Of a stretch of 11,154 bases of DNA, positions 1 through 8,063 are shown one piece after another. The notes under the pieces were generated by a model. The model worked only from the letters and a program-made list of their open reading frames with translations, was not told the DNA's origin and searched no databases. Source of the DNA: Synergistaceae bacterium UBA5827 (GTDB lineage: Bacteria > Synergistota > Synergistia > Synergistales > 79-D21); NCBI GenBank assembly GCA_002432945.1, contig DJHE01000027.1:39362-50515 (forward strand). The letters are read 5' to 3'. Numbering within the stretch: the stretch's first letter is position 1; each line of letters begins with the position of its first letter. The translations under genes were made by a program, and so were the position numbers.

Positions 1-1007
1 TCGATCTCGATGCCGTAAAGGTTATGAGTGAGGACCTTCTCCGGGATCTCTCCAGGCGGGTAGCCTTCCTCCTCGTAAATGGCATAGAGCAAGTCGAAGG
101 CATAGGTGAGCATGTGTCCGGAACCGCAGGCAGGATCACAGATCCTGATTTGTTCCGGTGAAGTGATTTGCAAAAAATCCGTCTCCGGTTCATCCGGCTT
201 GATGTAATAGTCCATTTTTTCAACTAACCGGGAATCCGGGTGGTTGAGCATCCAGAGCCGCCCCAGGGAGTTTTCCACAAGGTACCTGACAATCCAGTGC
301 GGCGTGAAAAGCTGGGTCGCAGCCGGAATGTTCTCGGGCGTGATCTTCCTGTTTTTCTTCAGCCCCTCGAAGACTTCATCCTTTTTCTCCGAGATGTAGA
401 ACTGGTAAAGCCATCCGATGACTTCCACGTCGCGGCAGGTCTCTTCGGTAAGAACTTCCCTGAGGGGGGACAGAACGGAACTCTCACTGAGAAGATCGCG
501 GGGCATGAGAAGCTCCGTGTAATCATCGATATGCTCGAACATGAAAGGCATGACCGGGTGATACCGGTTGCAAGCTGCTACGAGCAAAAGCCGGTAGGCT
601 TCCTGCTGGGGATCACTGGAAGGAACGCTGCCTTTCAGCACTCCCTCCAACCGATCCGTTTTCAGGAAAGGCTGGAAGGCTGCATTTAAATGCCCCAGCT
701 TGGCTTCCTGGAGGATCTCGGGCAGGGTAAAATCCCCCGCCGGTGAGACGATACCGAGCTCTGTGTAATGGTTCACGTCCATAAAGCGAAGTGCGCAAAG
801 GCGGTTGAACCAGGTATAAGCCACCCTGTCGATTACCGCTTCCCTGGAGGTCAGGTGAATTTGCTTCTTTAGGGAGTCAATTGCGCCAGCGCTTTCCCGG
901 AGTTCCGCGCTATCCAGCTTGAGCACCCCGCCAAGCTGGGCTTCAACTTCGGCAAGGAGCTGTCGACGGGCGTTTTGGGCGAACTTTTTCAGGGCGGACG
1001 TATCCAT
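1..1007 (-). CDS. pglX: PglX/BrxX, BREX adenine-specific DNA methyltransferase (N-terminal 335 residues, runs off left edge)
   Basis: PglX is the BREX methyltransferase. It N6-methylates adenine in a non-palindromic site to mark host DNA and is needed for restriction in type 1 BREX. I translated the minus strand from the ATG at 1007-1005, which follows a GGAAGGTG ribosome site. It is open to the window edge, giving MDTSALKKFAQNARRQLLAE and onward. A TQLFTPHWIVRYLVE stretch lies at residues 231-245, as expected just before the AdoMet site. Motif I, DPACGSGH, is at 291-298. The N-terminal part is typical of PglX. Full-length members are about 1,200 residues, so the NPPY catalytic motif and target-recognition domain lie outside. 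It starts 33 nt after the brxC stop, the usual BREX order. Identification is from family recognition; only the start of the gene is seen. Confidence 0.95.
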   Translation of the reverse strand, partial: MDTSALKKFAQNARRQLLAEVEAQLGGVLKLDSAELRESAGAIDSLKKQIHLTSREAVIDRVAYTWFNRLCALRFMDVNHYTELGIVSPAGDFTLPEILQEAKLGHLNAAFQPFLKTDRLEGVLKGSVPSSDPQQEAYRLLLVAACNRYHPVMPFMFEHIDDYTELLMPRDLLSESSVLSPLREVLTEETCRDVEVIGWLYQFYISEKKDEVFEGLKKNRKITPENIPAATQLFTPHWIVRYLVENSLGRLWMLNHPDSRLVEKMDYYIKPDEPETDFLQITSPEQIRICDPACGSGHMLTYAFDLLYAIYEEEGYPPGEIPEKVLTHNLYGIEI

Positions 1008-1040
1008 GCGCAACACCTTCCTCGATTTTTGTCCGTTATC

Positions 1041-4000
1041 TCAGGGGACCAGTATGCTGCAATTGGCGCGCACCCTTTCAAGATAGGCCCTTTCCAATTC
1101 CTGAACGTACTCGCGCACCTCATCCTCGCTCGATAGAAGTTTGCCTTTAAAAGGCGTCGGGATATCTTTCACTGAAATAACCTTTGCTTCCTCAGGTGGA
1201 GTCTCTTTGGGCGGCTGGCCAACCCTCGACGGTTTGGGTTGTGTTTTCTCCGCCGCAAGACGAATAACCTTTTCAACGATTCCAGTGAAACCTCGGCTTT
1301 TGAAACCGCTGAGCTTTTCCCGGAGGACGCCGATGAGGGTTTGATCCAGGATGGACTGTTTTTCCAATTCGAAATCGCTGGCTATTTCCTGGCGCTCCTT
1401 TTCTTCAAGAACCGACCAGGGCTGCATTTTGGAGAGGGATTCCCATAGAGCCTGCATCTCCCTTTCCGCTTTCTGCTTTTCCGACGCGACTTGGAGGACG
1501 AGACCTGTTTTCAGGCTGTCGAGAAGCCCTTTGGCTTCCTGCAGGCCACAGCCACGGAAGCAATCCTCGCTTTCCAGGATTCCTTTCAGCCGAAGGGGTT
1601 TTTCTTTCGAATCCTCTTCCAGGTAGTCGAGGTTGGTCTGCTCTTTCCGAAGAAAATTCCTGGCCTGGTCGTAAATCTCTTTCTGGCTACCCCCCATGAA
1701 CTGACGAATGGGTGTAACGAGGTCCTCTTTCTTGTCGAGTAGATCCTCGAAGTCCGGTTGCTTGGAAAAAAGGTCGGCGTAGTTCTTGCCCGCTAGGTCC
1801 TTCAACCTTTCTGGAAGCCCCTGCAGAACTGAGAGGAAGGGATACTCCTTCTGCCAGACGAGGTATCTTGCAAGCTCTTCTGCAAGCTCCTTGAGCCTGG
1901 CTGACGTATTCTGTGCCAGCTTACGGGGATCGCCGTTTCCCGGCACCTCGTCGAACAACTCCTGGTGAAAGCGCTTCAAGCCAACGAGCTGGGCAGGGGT
2001 AAACTGGGCCCGTGTTTTCAGGATGATCTTGCCCTGTTCGCTCGTGTTCGGCAGGGCCCGCGCCAGTTCCCTTCCCTCCAGGAGACCGGAATCCCTGGAA
2101 CACTCAACCTTGCCTTTGGCGCATAGATGCGCAAGGATGCAGAGGATCGCCGGGTAGGGCCAACCGTATGGGCGCTTCTCGAATTGTTCCACAAGGGCCT
2201 TGACCGTCAGGCGGGCGGCTTGGCCCTGGCTCCTGTAAATGGAAGATAACTCCTCCTGCTCGGCTTCGGAAAGGTCTTCCCCGTTGAAAAGAGAAGAGGC
2301 CGCATCCAGAATGGTCTCCAGGTCATTTTCAGAGAAAGTGGCATTTCCGAGCATCCGCAAGTTCGGGTAGGCCTTCCTGACGAGCTCTTCGAAACCCACT
2401 GCCAAACGGACCTTCGGATCACGGGAACTAGTTTCGATTTCCTCGCCGCGGACATAAAGTCGAACACTTCCCAGCAGTTCCTCGACCATTTTCTTCAAGG
2501 AATTCTTTCGTTCCTCGTTGCGGCTCCGCTTTTCCCTCAGGATGCGATCGACGGTCGGGTTAGAAACATGACCGATTTTCTGGGTCACATACTTTTCCGT
2601 CTGGAGGTAAAGCTGAAGGTCCTTGATAAGGCGGCTTTCGTTGGGCATGCCCATGACCAGCTCGTCCGCAACCATGGAAAGCATTCGGAGGGACTCATCC
2701 TCCCCGGCTTTTTCGTGGAACGGGCTGATCACGTGGACCGACAGTTCCTGCCCCTTGTTTCCAAAAGCCTTGCCGTCGATTTTTTTGAGTAGAGGAAAAT
2801 CCTGCCCCGTCTCCGAATGGCGATACTTCGCCGAAAGGCCGAGCACCCGGTCGAACACGAACTCCTTCAGGGCATCGAAGACCAAGTCCGCATCCAGGTC
2901 GGTGTTCTTGATCTCCTCCTCGACGTCTTTTTCCTCGTTGGTAAGGAATTCGTACAGGCCCCCGTTCCGCTCGATATAGTTCTGCTGTTCCAGCAGGTTC
3001 AGCGCTCTTTCGACTTCCTTCTGGAGATCCGCCATATTGCCGTCAAACCGGTCGCGAAGCAGGACGCAGAGGTTCCGGATTGTGGGCTTGAATTCCCGGA
3101 CGTACTTCACCATGAAGAGGGCTTTCAGGACACGGACGGAAAAAGGATCACCGAGATGCTGCTCGGCCATTTGAACTGCATTCTGGATCCCCGTTTTGAG
3201 AACAGTCCGGATCCCCTCGAACATGAAATCAAACGGGGCCAATTCCCCGATTTTCCGATCTGCCAGGTTGATGGCCACATCGCGGAAGACGCCGAGCATG
3301 GACCGCTCACCGACAGAGCTATATCGCCCCTCGAAGGCATTGTGGTCCGAAAGGTTCTTGATCACCAGCTGGAACAGGGGGTATTGGTAGGGAGCGAAGG
3401 GGTAGGAATCCAGGAAATGAACCTCATCCCTGTAGTTGTGATAGGTATGGCCTCCATCGGCGAAATCGAACAGGGTTCGGAAGTTGTTCCTCTGTGCCTC
3501 GTAGATCCCCTTTAACACTTCCTTGCCGCTTTGGTTCTTGTCCAGGAGTCGTTTCTGGATGACCTTTTCGACGTTCATGCTGGTGAGGTGCAGCTTGTTC
3601 GAGAACCGACCCAGTATCCTTGAGAAGTCTTCTTCCTTCCGCTTGTCCATCTCTCCTATGAGGGCATTCATCTCCTCCTGGGCCGTGACCACCAACCAAG
3701 CCCTACCCTGGCATCGGGTCGCCAGCGATTCGGCTATCGTCTGGAGGTTGGTCATCAACTTGACGCTTCCCGCGATATATTGCCCCACCTCGTCGACAAA
3801 GAAGTTCAACCGGAAGTGCTTGCCTTGCTTGTCGATATATTCCCGGACCAGCTCGGCAAAGTCCTCGATGGAAACCTTGTACTGGGTGCGATGCTTCTCG
3901 AGGACACCCTGGGCTTGTTCTTCCGAAATTTCCGCTACCTGCGCGTAAGCCTTCGAGATGTTCTTTGCCTGGAAAACGGGACGTTCACGGCCATCATTCC

Positions 4001-4559
4001 AGCCCAACCCGGAAATCCCCCGGTAAGCGGCCTTAAATTGTTCGTAAACGCCTTCCTTGTCCAGTTCCCGTTCGAATTGGGCGACGTATCCCAGCTTTCC
4101 GCAATAGCCGCACATGTCGTCAAAAACCTTCATGAAGACGGCCAGCAGGGCATCCGTCTCGGTTTTGCTGATGATGTCCGCCTTCTGGTCGATATTGAAG
4201 AGAACGCTCTTCGAGGGGATGGCGGCCGCTTTTCCGATCGCCCCTTTCAGCATCTCGTCCTCACATTTGGGGAGGAAGATTTCCAGGGCCGTGGAGCTTC
4301 CGATGGAGCGGTTTTCCAGCAGGTAGGAAAGGATTTTCAAGAGATGCGATTTTCCGGAACCGAAGAATCCCGAGATCCAGACCCCGTTCGCTCCTCTGTA
4401 ATTGTTGTAGGCCTCGATGAAGGCATCCAGGTTCCTGGCAACCTCTGGAGTGAGGACATACTCCTCGAACTCGCTGACCAGACCGCTTTCATCATCCGCC
4501 TTGATGACCCCTTCTATGGGCCTGTCGATGGGTTTGACAAAAATGTCCCTGAGAAGCAT
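1041..4559 (-). CDS. brxC: BrxC, large P-loop ATPase of BREX (PglY-like)
   Basis: BrxC is the large ATPase of BREX, distantly related to AAA+ and ORC/Cdc6-like proteins, and is essential for defence in studied type 1 systems. The protein begins MLLRDIFVKPIDRPIEGVIK, the typical N-terminus. Walker A GFFGSGKS is at residues 64-71 and Walker B FFVDEV at about 253-258. The C-terminal third is charged and helical, and the end (VSVKDI-like, then ELERAYLERV) matches the family. I chose the ATG at 4559 (1,172 residues). It has a GGAGG ribosome site and sits 19 nt after the brxB stop. A longer in-frame start at 4625 would add 22 atypical residues and overlap brxB by 47 nt. The frame is intact with no frameshift. 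It is in an operon with brxB upstream and pglX downstream. Confidence 0.96.
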   Translation of the reverse strand: MLLRDIFVKPIDRPIEGVIKADDESGLVSEFEEYVLTPEVARNLDAFIEAYNNYRGANGVWISGFFGSGKSHLLKILSYLLENRSIGSSTALEIFLPKCEDEMLKGAIGKAAAIPSKSVLFNIDQKADIISKTETDALLAVFMKVFDDMCGYCGKLGYVAQFERELDKEGVYEQFKAAYRGISGLGWNDGRERPVFQAKNISKAYAQVAEISEEQAQGVLEKHRTQYKVSIEDFAELVREYIDKQGKHFRLNFFVDEVGQYIAGSVKLMTNLQTIAESLATRCQGRAWLVVTAQEEMNALIGEMDKRKEEDFSRILGRFSNKLHLTSMNVEKVIQKRLLDKNQSGKEVLKGIYEAQRNNFRTLFDFADGGHTYHNYRDEVHFLDSYPFAPYQYPLFQLVIKNLSDHNAFEGRYSSVGERSMLGVFRDVAINLADRKIGELAPFDFMFEGIRTVLKTGIQNAVQMAEQHLGDPFSVRVLKALFMVKYVREFKPTIRNLCVLLRDRFDGNMADLQKEVERALNLLEQQNYIERNGGLYEFLTNEEKDVEEEIKNTDLDADLVFDALKEFVFDRVLGLSAKYRHSETGQDFPLLKKIDGKAFGNKGQELSVHVISPFHEKAGEDESLRMLSMVADELVMGMPNESRLIKDLQLYLQTEKYVTQKIGHVSNPTVDRILREKRSRNEERKNSLKKMVEELLGSVRLYVRGEEIETSSRDPKVRLAVGFEELVRKAYPNLRMLGNATFSENDLETILDAASSLFNGEDLSEAEQEELSSIYRSQGQAARLTVKALVEQFEKRPYGWPYPAILCILAHLCAKGKVECSRDSGLLEGRELARALPNTSEQGKIILKTRAQFTPAQLVGLKRFHQELFDEVPGNGDPRKLAQNTSARLKELAEELARYLVWQKEYPFLSVLQGLPERLKDLAGKNYADLFSKQPDFEDLLDKKEDLVTPIRQFMGGSQKEIYDQARNFLRKEQTNLDYLEEDSKEKPLRLKGILESEDCFRGCGLQEAKGLLDSLKTGLVLQVASEKQKAEREMQALWESLSKMQPWSVLEEKERQEIASDFELEKQSILDQTLIGVLREKLSGFKSRGFTGIVEKVIRLAAEKTQPKPSRVGQPPKETPPEEAKVISVKDIPTPFKGKLLSSEDEVREYVQELERAYLERVRANCSILVP

Positions 4560-4578
4560 CTCTGCGGTCCCTCCGTTC

Positions 4579-5190
4579 TCAGCTCTGGCAGTGGTAGATA
4601 TTGAATGCCCGGTAATACCGGTCATCGTGAAGCCTCCCGAAAAGGTCCAGCGAGGATCCCCTTTCGGGCGAGAAAGTATAGGTCCCTGGGAAGAAAAGAA
4701 CTGTGGGATGATCCTTGGCCGTGCTTTGAAGGTTGTTCAGGACCGTGTGCGAGCGGATATAGGGAAAAACCTCCCCCACCCCGGTAAGGAACAGGATTTG
4801 GAATTCCTGTACCGACATCTTTCGGGCAATCGCCGGGATGAGGTGTGATTGAGGCTCCAGAAGACTCTGCAGCTGCTCTTTGATGGCATCCTTCGGGGTG
4901 TCTGCCTCGACTTCGAGGAGGGCCTCCCAATCCCCTGTCTCCTGGAGGAGTCCCACCACGAGGTCATAGAGATTGATTTCGAGGACCTGGATGCCGGTAC
5001 TTGCCAGGCGACTCTTGAGGGTTTTCACGAGTTGGATCATTTCTTGCGTTTCTGTCGGATCGAAAGGACAAATGAAAAAGGGGACCTCGTTGCCCAAGCC
5101 TTCGCGGTTAAGGAAGCGCTTGCCGGACATCAGCTTGAGAAGATGCTCAAAGCGTTCCTTCATGGGCGCATGCTCAAGGTCAGCGGTCAC
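4579..5190 (-). CDS. brxB: BrxB (DUF1788 family), BREX component
   Basis: BrxB is a small conserved BREX protein (DUF1788) of unclear biochemical role that is required for defence in type 1 systems. The hallmark N-terminal region is visible: a MKERFEHLL helix, then RFLNREGLGNEVPFFICPFD, with a family-typical length of about 203 residues. I prefer the GTG start at 5190. It has GGAGG at 5199-5203 with 8-nt spacing, and its GTGA overlaps the brxA TGA stop, implying translational coupling. A GTG at 5199 would add three residues but abuts the Shine-Dalgarno sequence. It lies between brxA and brxC in one operon, which fixes the identification. Confidence 0.93.
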   Translation of the reverse strand: MTADLEHAPMKERFEHLLKLMSGKRFLNREGLGNEVPFFICPFDPTETQEMIQLVKTLKSRLASTGIQVLEINLYDLVVGLLQETGDWEALLEVEADTPKDAIKEQLQSLLEPQSHLIPAIARKMSVQEFQILFLTGVGEVFPYIRSHTVLNNLQSTAKDHPTVLFFPGTYTFSPERGSSLDLFGRLHDDRYYRAFNIYHCQS

Positions 5191-5804
5191 GATAGACACC
5201 TCCGGATCTCATCGTCCGACATGGGAAAAAAGGTCAACTCCTCCAGATTGCCCTCGCGGAAGAGATGAGCGAGGCCTGGGGGCAGGCTTATGGGCCGTAT
5301 CTCACCCGTCGAGGTCAGCAAGTCAGCTTCGCGGAGCATTTTGAAAAGAACCTGGCGAAGCCTCACCCGGGTCGATTCGCTCAGATTTTCTACTTCTTCG
5401 TGGATTTCGGCTTTCTTGTTCAAAAAAACGTTGTAGTCGTCTGCATTCAAAGTCAAGGAAAGCTTCAGGAACTTCTCGCGGAGCACCTCGCGGGCAAAAT
5501 CGGCGATAAAGGGGTAGGTCCTGCATACCGCCAACCAGAGAAGACATTGGCGTTCCTTCAGGTTCCCCTTAAGCAAGAGGACCATTTCTTCTGAAGAAAG
5601 GCTTTCCAGCCGCTTCGAAGCTTCAAGGAATATCCTTTCAAGGGACTTTATCGTCCTGGCTTGGAGCAGGTTGGATTCCCTAACCTGCTTTTTAACAGAA
5701 CCCCAATCTCCCGCCTGCAGAAAAAGCTCGGCCAGTTTCAAAGACTCATCCAAGAATAAGCCGCCTGTCGAGAAAGACATAGGGTATTTGGGTTGGTGAC
5801 TCAA
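5187..5804 (-). CDS. brxA: BrxA (DUF1819 family), first gene of the BREX operon
   Basis: BrxA is a small, mostly helical DUF1819 protein at the head of BREX operons. Homologues have been reported to have a DNA-binding fold related to the RNA-polymerase-associated NusB family. The sequence shows the family signature early (MSFSTGGLFLDESLKLAELF, from residue 9), then NLLQARTIKS, LLWLAVCRTYPFIADFA near residue 90-105, and TRVRLRQVLFKMLREADLL in the C-terminal part. The length of 205 residues is usual. The start is a TTG at 5804 with AGGAG at 5814-5818. The internal ATG at residue 9 lacks a ribosome site. It is followed by brxB with a 4-nt overlap. A conserved promoter cassette lies at 5894-5956, leaving a leader of roughly 80 nt. 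Confidence 0.94.
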   Translation of the reverse strand: MSHQPKYPMSFSTGGLFLDESLKLAELFLQAGDWGSVKKQVRESNLLQARTIKSLERIFLEASKRLESLSSEEMVLLLKGNLKERQCLLWLAVCRTYPFIADFAREVLREKFLKLSLTLNADDYNVFLNKKAEIHEEVENLSESTRVRLRQVLFKMLREADLLTSTGEIRPISLPPGLAHLFREGNLEELTFFPMSDDEIRRCLS

Positions 5805-5881
5805 AGATAGGGGCTCCTTTCCTTCACGATGATGCCTGTAAAATCGGGGATCTATTTGTGAGAAAGGTTCTCTTAATTCAC

Positions 5882-6108
5882 CACACGAATTCGATTATAA
5901 ACCCGGCATTGGATTGTTCCTAGTTAATAGAAACTCAGGTAGGCGACAACATAGGACGGGGGCATGGGAGGGGATAGGAAGGACTTGTCATCTTTTCAGG
6001 GATTCCGTGCTAGAACACCCTACCAGTGAAAAGTTGAATGCTAGCACGCTGGATCAATCCCAAGTGATCAACCGATGGGAATGAAAGAAAGACCGCCACC
6101 GGGGAGTC
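5882..6108 (-). repeat. Intergenic module copy 1 (about 220 bp, extended homology with copy 2)
   Basis: This module aligns with 9245-9473. Shared points in order are cacacg (5882), the -10, the upstream box, the identical 16-mer ccagtgaaaagttgaa (6023-6038), a hairpin, and an atgaaa run next to a terminator-like stem. The 16-mer lies 129 nt from the -10 here and 117 nt in copy 2. From the 16-mer to atgaaa the distances are 58 and 59 nt. Copy 1 is more degenerate in its hairpins. It may be a duplicated terminator-plus-promoter spacer or the relic of a mobile-element end. Confidence 0.65.
5894..5956 (-). promoter_or_regulatory. Promoter cassette copy 1, driving the BREX operon
   Basis: The minus strand carries a perfect TATAAT (5899-5894) in the context GGTTTATAATCGA. 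Upstream is a conserved ATCC-containing stretch with only a poor -35 (GGAACA at 15-nt spacing). A TCCTATGTTGTCGC box lies at 5956-5943. The same elements recur at 9257-9318 and 10414-10475 upstream of two other leftward units. A perfect -10, weak -35 and conserved upstream box suggest dependence on an activator; this is inference. The start of transcription should fall near 5887. Confidence 0.72.
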
Positions 6109-6154
6109 ATGGGAAAAAATCATTTTCCAGCCATCAATAAATATTTTATTCGTT

Positions 6155-7285
6155 TTATCCACTTATATTTTTATTACTGTTAAATATTTTCATAATTTTT
6201 CCTACTTCACTAGTCGTTCCTTTTATTTCTTTAACAAATCCAGCCATTTCTTCATTTCTTATATTATCGGGGGAATGTACAAGATTGTTTCTTATTTTCC
6301 TTAAATAGTTCACTCTATTTAATAAATCCTCAGAAAAGATGTCGTTCCTTTTGTAGTAATTAATAGCTTCGAGTAATGAATGAGCATAATTATTTTTGTT
6401 ACTTAAAGGTGCAGTCAACGTTTTTTCTAACACAGCCCACGCTTGAAGAAAGTTACCAATTTTACCTGGATTAACACCTAATACAATTTCTTTTTTTATC
6501 TCGTTGCATATATCTGTAAAACGATCGTCTATCGGATATAACGAATCCCTTGGTAAAATCGACAAACCATCTTCCCAAAAATCCCTAGCATTACTAATTT
6601 CTATTTTTGCTATTAACCTACGATTAAAATCCAACTCGTCTTTTGAGTCGTAATTAGTCGTGATTTCTTCTGTCGCCGAAAGATACCCTTCTTGAAAGTA
6701 GGGCCTTAAAGCTTCTGGTGGGCATATGCTAAGCAATCTTATTGTAGCCAAATCATGTTCAGAGTTTATTGAAATACGGTTCGTAAGATAAGGCAATCCA
6801 AAAATAAAAACGTATCCATTATGTCTATCTCCGTTCATTAATGCGAATGAGCATGCCACTCGTAAAGATTGAGTAAAATCTAAAAGCGGAGTTGGACATA
6901 CTTCATAATGTTGGAGAATACTCCACTGAATATACTTCCGCTTTCTAACATCACTTGCCCCTGTCAGTTTTTCTTTTATTAGAAAATTACAAAGCATTTT
7001 TGAGGCAATTGATAAGGTGTCAAATTTTAAATCTATTTGCTCTTGGGTAACTCTTTCTCCACGGTATATAGAAGGGTAAAAAGAAGAAGAGTTTTCTTTG
7101 TTATAATAATCCTGCTCTTGCCCTCTAAAAAACAACTGAACATCTTTATTCCAATAGGCTATCTGTGCAACCTGCTCAACCAGTTCTCTAAAATTTTTTA
7201 CTGGATATGCTTCCTTTTTTGCAACTTTCTCTTTACCCACATGTCTACCTAGAATCCCGAAGAGCTTCCCTCTAAAAGATCGCAC
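6155..7285 (-). CDS. FRG-domain protein with a HEPN-like C-terminal domain
   Basis: FRG domains take their name from a conserved Phe-Arg-Gly and occur in many phage-defence and toxin-like proteins; their activity is not settled. This 376-residue protein shows LFFRGQ at 51-56 and YPSIYRGE at 70-77. The second conserved block at 125-149 includes QHYEVCPTPLLDF and a CSFAL helix. Residues 270-370 look all-helical and carry RNNLVH (332-337), the R-x4-H signature of HEPN ribonuclease domains. An FRG-HEPN fusion acting as an abortive-infection RNase is plausible but inferred. The start is GTG at 7285 with GGAGG at 7295-7299. The gene is visibly far more AT-rich than its neighbours, a sign of separate acquisition. 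It lies 51 nt after the preceding gene with no terminator or promoter cassette between, so it may be the third gene of that operon. Confidence 0.8.
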   Translation of the reverse strand: MRSFRGKLFGILGRHVGKEKVAKKEAYPVKNFRELVEQVAQIAYWNKDVQLFFRGQEQDYYNKENSSSFYPSIYRGERVTQEQIDLKFDTLSIASKMLCNFLIKEKLTGASDVRKRKYIQWSILQHYEVCPTPLLDFTQSLRVACSFALMNGDRHNGYVFIFGLPYLTNRISINSEHDLATIRLLSICPPEALRPYFQEGYLSATEEITTNYDSKDELDFNRRLIAKIEISNARDFWEDGLSILPRDSLYPIDDRFTDICNEIKKEIVLGVNPGKIGNFLQAWAVLEKTLTAPLSNKNNYAHSLLEAINYYKRNDIFSEDLLNRVNYLRKIRNNLVHSPDNIRNEEMAGFVKEIKGTTSEVGKIMKIFNSNKNISG

Positions 7286-7336
7286 TTAAGTTCGCCTCCA
7301 TTTACATAAACAATGCTTATTATTCTTATGATTATT

Positions 7337-8059
7337 CTACTTCACATGACTCTTAATTCCATATTCCGCAGCCCACCGGTTTCCTAAATCCTCCAACCGG
7401 CCTTGGAAATATTGAGTATGTTTTTCTTGCGACACCAAGAAAAAGCAGACATTGCTTGTAGAGAAGCTGAAGATCTCATCAACACCCTTCACCTTGTCGA
7501 AAAGCTCTGATGCCCTCTGCTGAATGTAGGCCTGTCGATTTTTCCTCGGGAAATGTTGGTAAATCAACAACGAATGTCCTCGTTGAAAAGCTTCTTCGAT
7601 CTCCGGGAAGTACAGGTACTTGCATGAATCTTTGCGCCCTTTGATGCCCAGGGGTTTTGAAGGAACCTCCATCCCGTTGTCCGGGTCGAAGAAAAGGAGA
7701 TCCTTCCCGCCCAATCTCTCGAATCCCTTTGAGAAGAAGATTCTCCGACGCTTGGCATCGTCAATGAGAACCTCCTCAAAATAATCGGCATGGGGCAGAA
7801 GGTCTAGATCTTGAACCTGCCGAACGTTCCTTTCTCCGCTGACCTTTACGATATCGGACAGCCCTTTAAACAAGGGTTCGTCATGGTGCTTCCATTCCAA
7901 CGGCTTGTCCAAGTAGTCTATCTTTCCGCCATCCTTGCCGCCGTCACCCTCCGTGAGCATCCACACGACACCAAGGGACATCTCGTTCCCATTTGCCAGG
8001 CAACGGAGCAAGCCATATTTCCGATAGTCGTTTTCGTCACCAACGTACTGGTTCTTCAT
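7337..8059 (-). CDS. Conserved uncharacterised protein (MKNQYVGDENDYRKYGLLR family)
   Basis: I recognise this as a conserved family of unknown function seen scattered in bacteria, not as a named gene. The 240-residue sequence begins with a characteristic YVGDENDYRKYGLLR block (5-19). A KDLLFFDPDNGMEV strand-loop is at 119-132, then KYLYFPEIEEAFQRGHSLLIYQHFPR (147-172, split motif). A VCFFLVS strand lies near 204-210. The DPDNG loop after a hydrophobic strand resembles motif IV of Rossmann methyltransferases, so a methyltransferase-like or nuclease-like enzyme is possible, but this is inference. The ATG at 8059 follows an AGGGG site. It starts only 4 nt after the stop of the winged-helix/HhH gene, implying coupled translation and joint function. 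No signal peptide or membrane segment is seen. Confidence 0.82.
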   Translation of the reverse strand: MKNQYVGDENDYRKYGLLRCLANGNEMSLGVVWMLTEGDGGKDGGKIDYLDKPLEWKHHDEPLFKGLSDIVKVSGERNVRQVQDLDLLPHADYFEEVLIDDAKRRRIFFSKGFERLGGKDLLFFDPDNGMEVPSKPLGIKGRKDSCKYLYFPEIEEAFQRGHSLLIYQHFPRKNRQAYIQQRASELFDKVKGVDEIFSFSTSNVCFFLVSQEKHTQYFQGRLEDLGNRWAAEYGIKSHVK

Positions 8060-8063
8060 CGGC

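Larger units (their letters stand above)
5805..6154. other. 350-bp intergenic region: BREX leader, promoter and repeat module
   Basis: No credible gene is seen here. Reading leftward on the minus strand from the FRG gene stop, it holds: a weak GC-rich hairpin at 6091-6108 followed by a T-rich run (a poor terminator candidate); a gatca/tgatc stem at 6052-6069; an 8-bp inverted repeat 6006-6013/6041-6048; the 16-nt word shared with copy 2 at 6023-6038; the upstream box at 5943-5956; the -10 at 5894-5899; a short dyad gagaa-agg-ttctc at 5860-5872; and the brxA ribosome site. Confidence 0.8.

Noticed and set aside
240..689. Plus-strand 149-residue frame at the left end
   Set aside because: It is antisense to the N-terminal part of pglX, whose minus-strand translation is a clear family match.
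3780..4604. Long open frames on the plus strand across brxC (also 2817-3515 and 2623-2979)
   Set aside because: They lie fully antisense to the well-recognised brxC, have no family resemblance or ribosome sites, and are expected shadows of a long GC-moderate gene.
4560..4625. Longer brxC start at 4625
   Set aside because: It adds 22 residues not typical of BrxC, overlaps brxB, and the ATG at 4559 has a better ribosome site and the typical N-terminus.
6091..6108. Strong terminator after the FRG gene
   Set aside because: The stem has a mismatch, is short, and is followed by an interrupted T-run; it is noted only as a degenerate counterpart of the terminator at 9436-9473.
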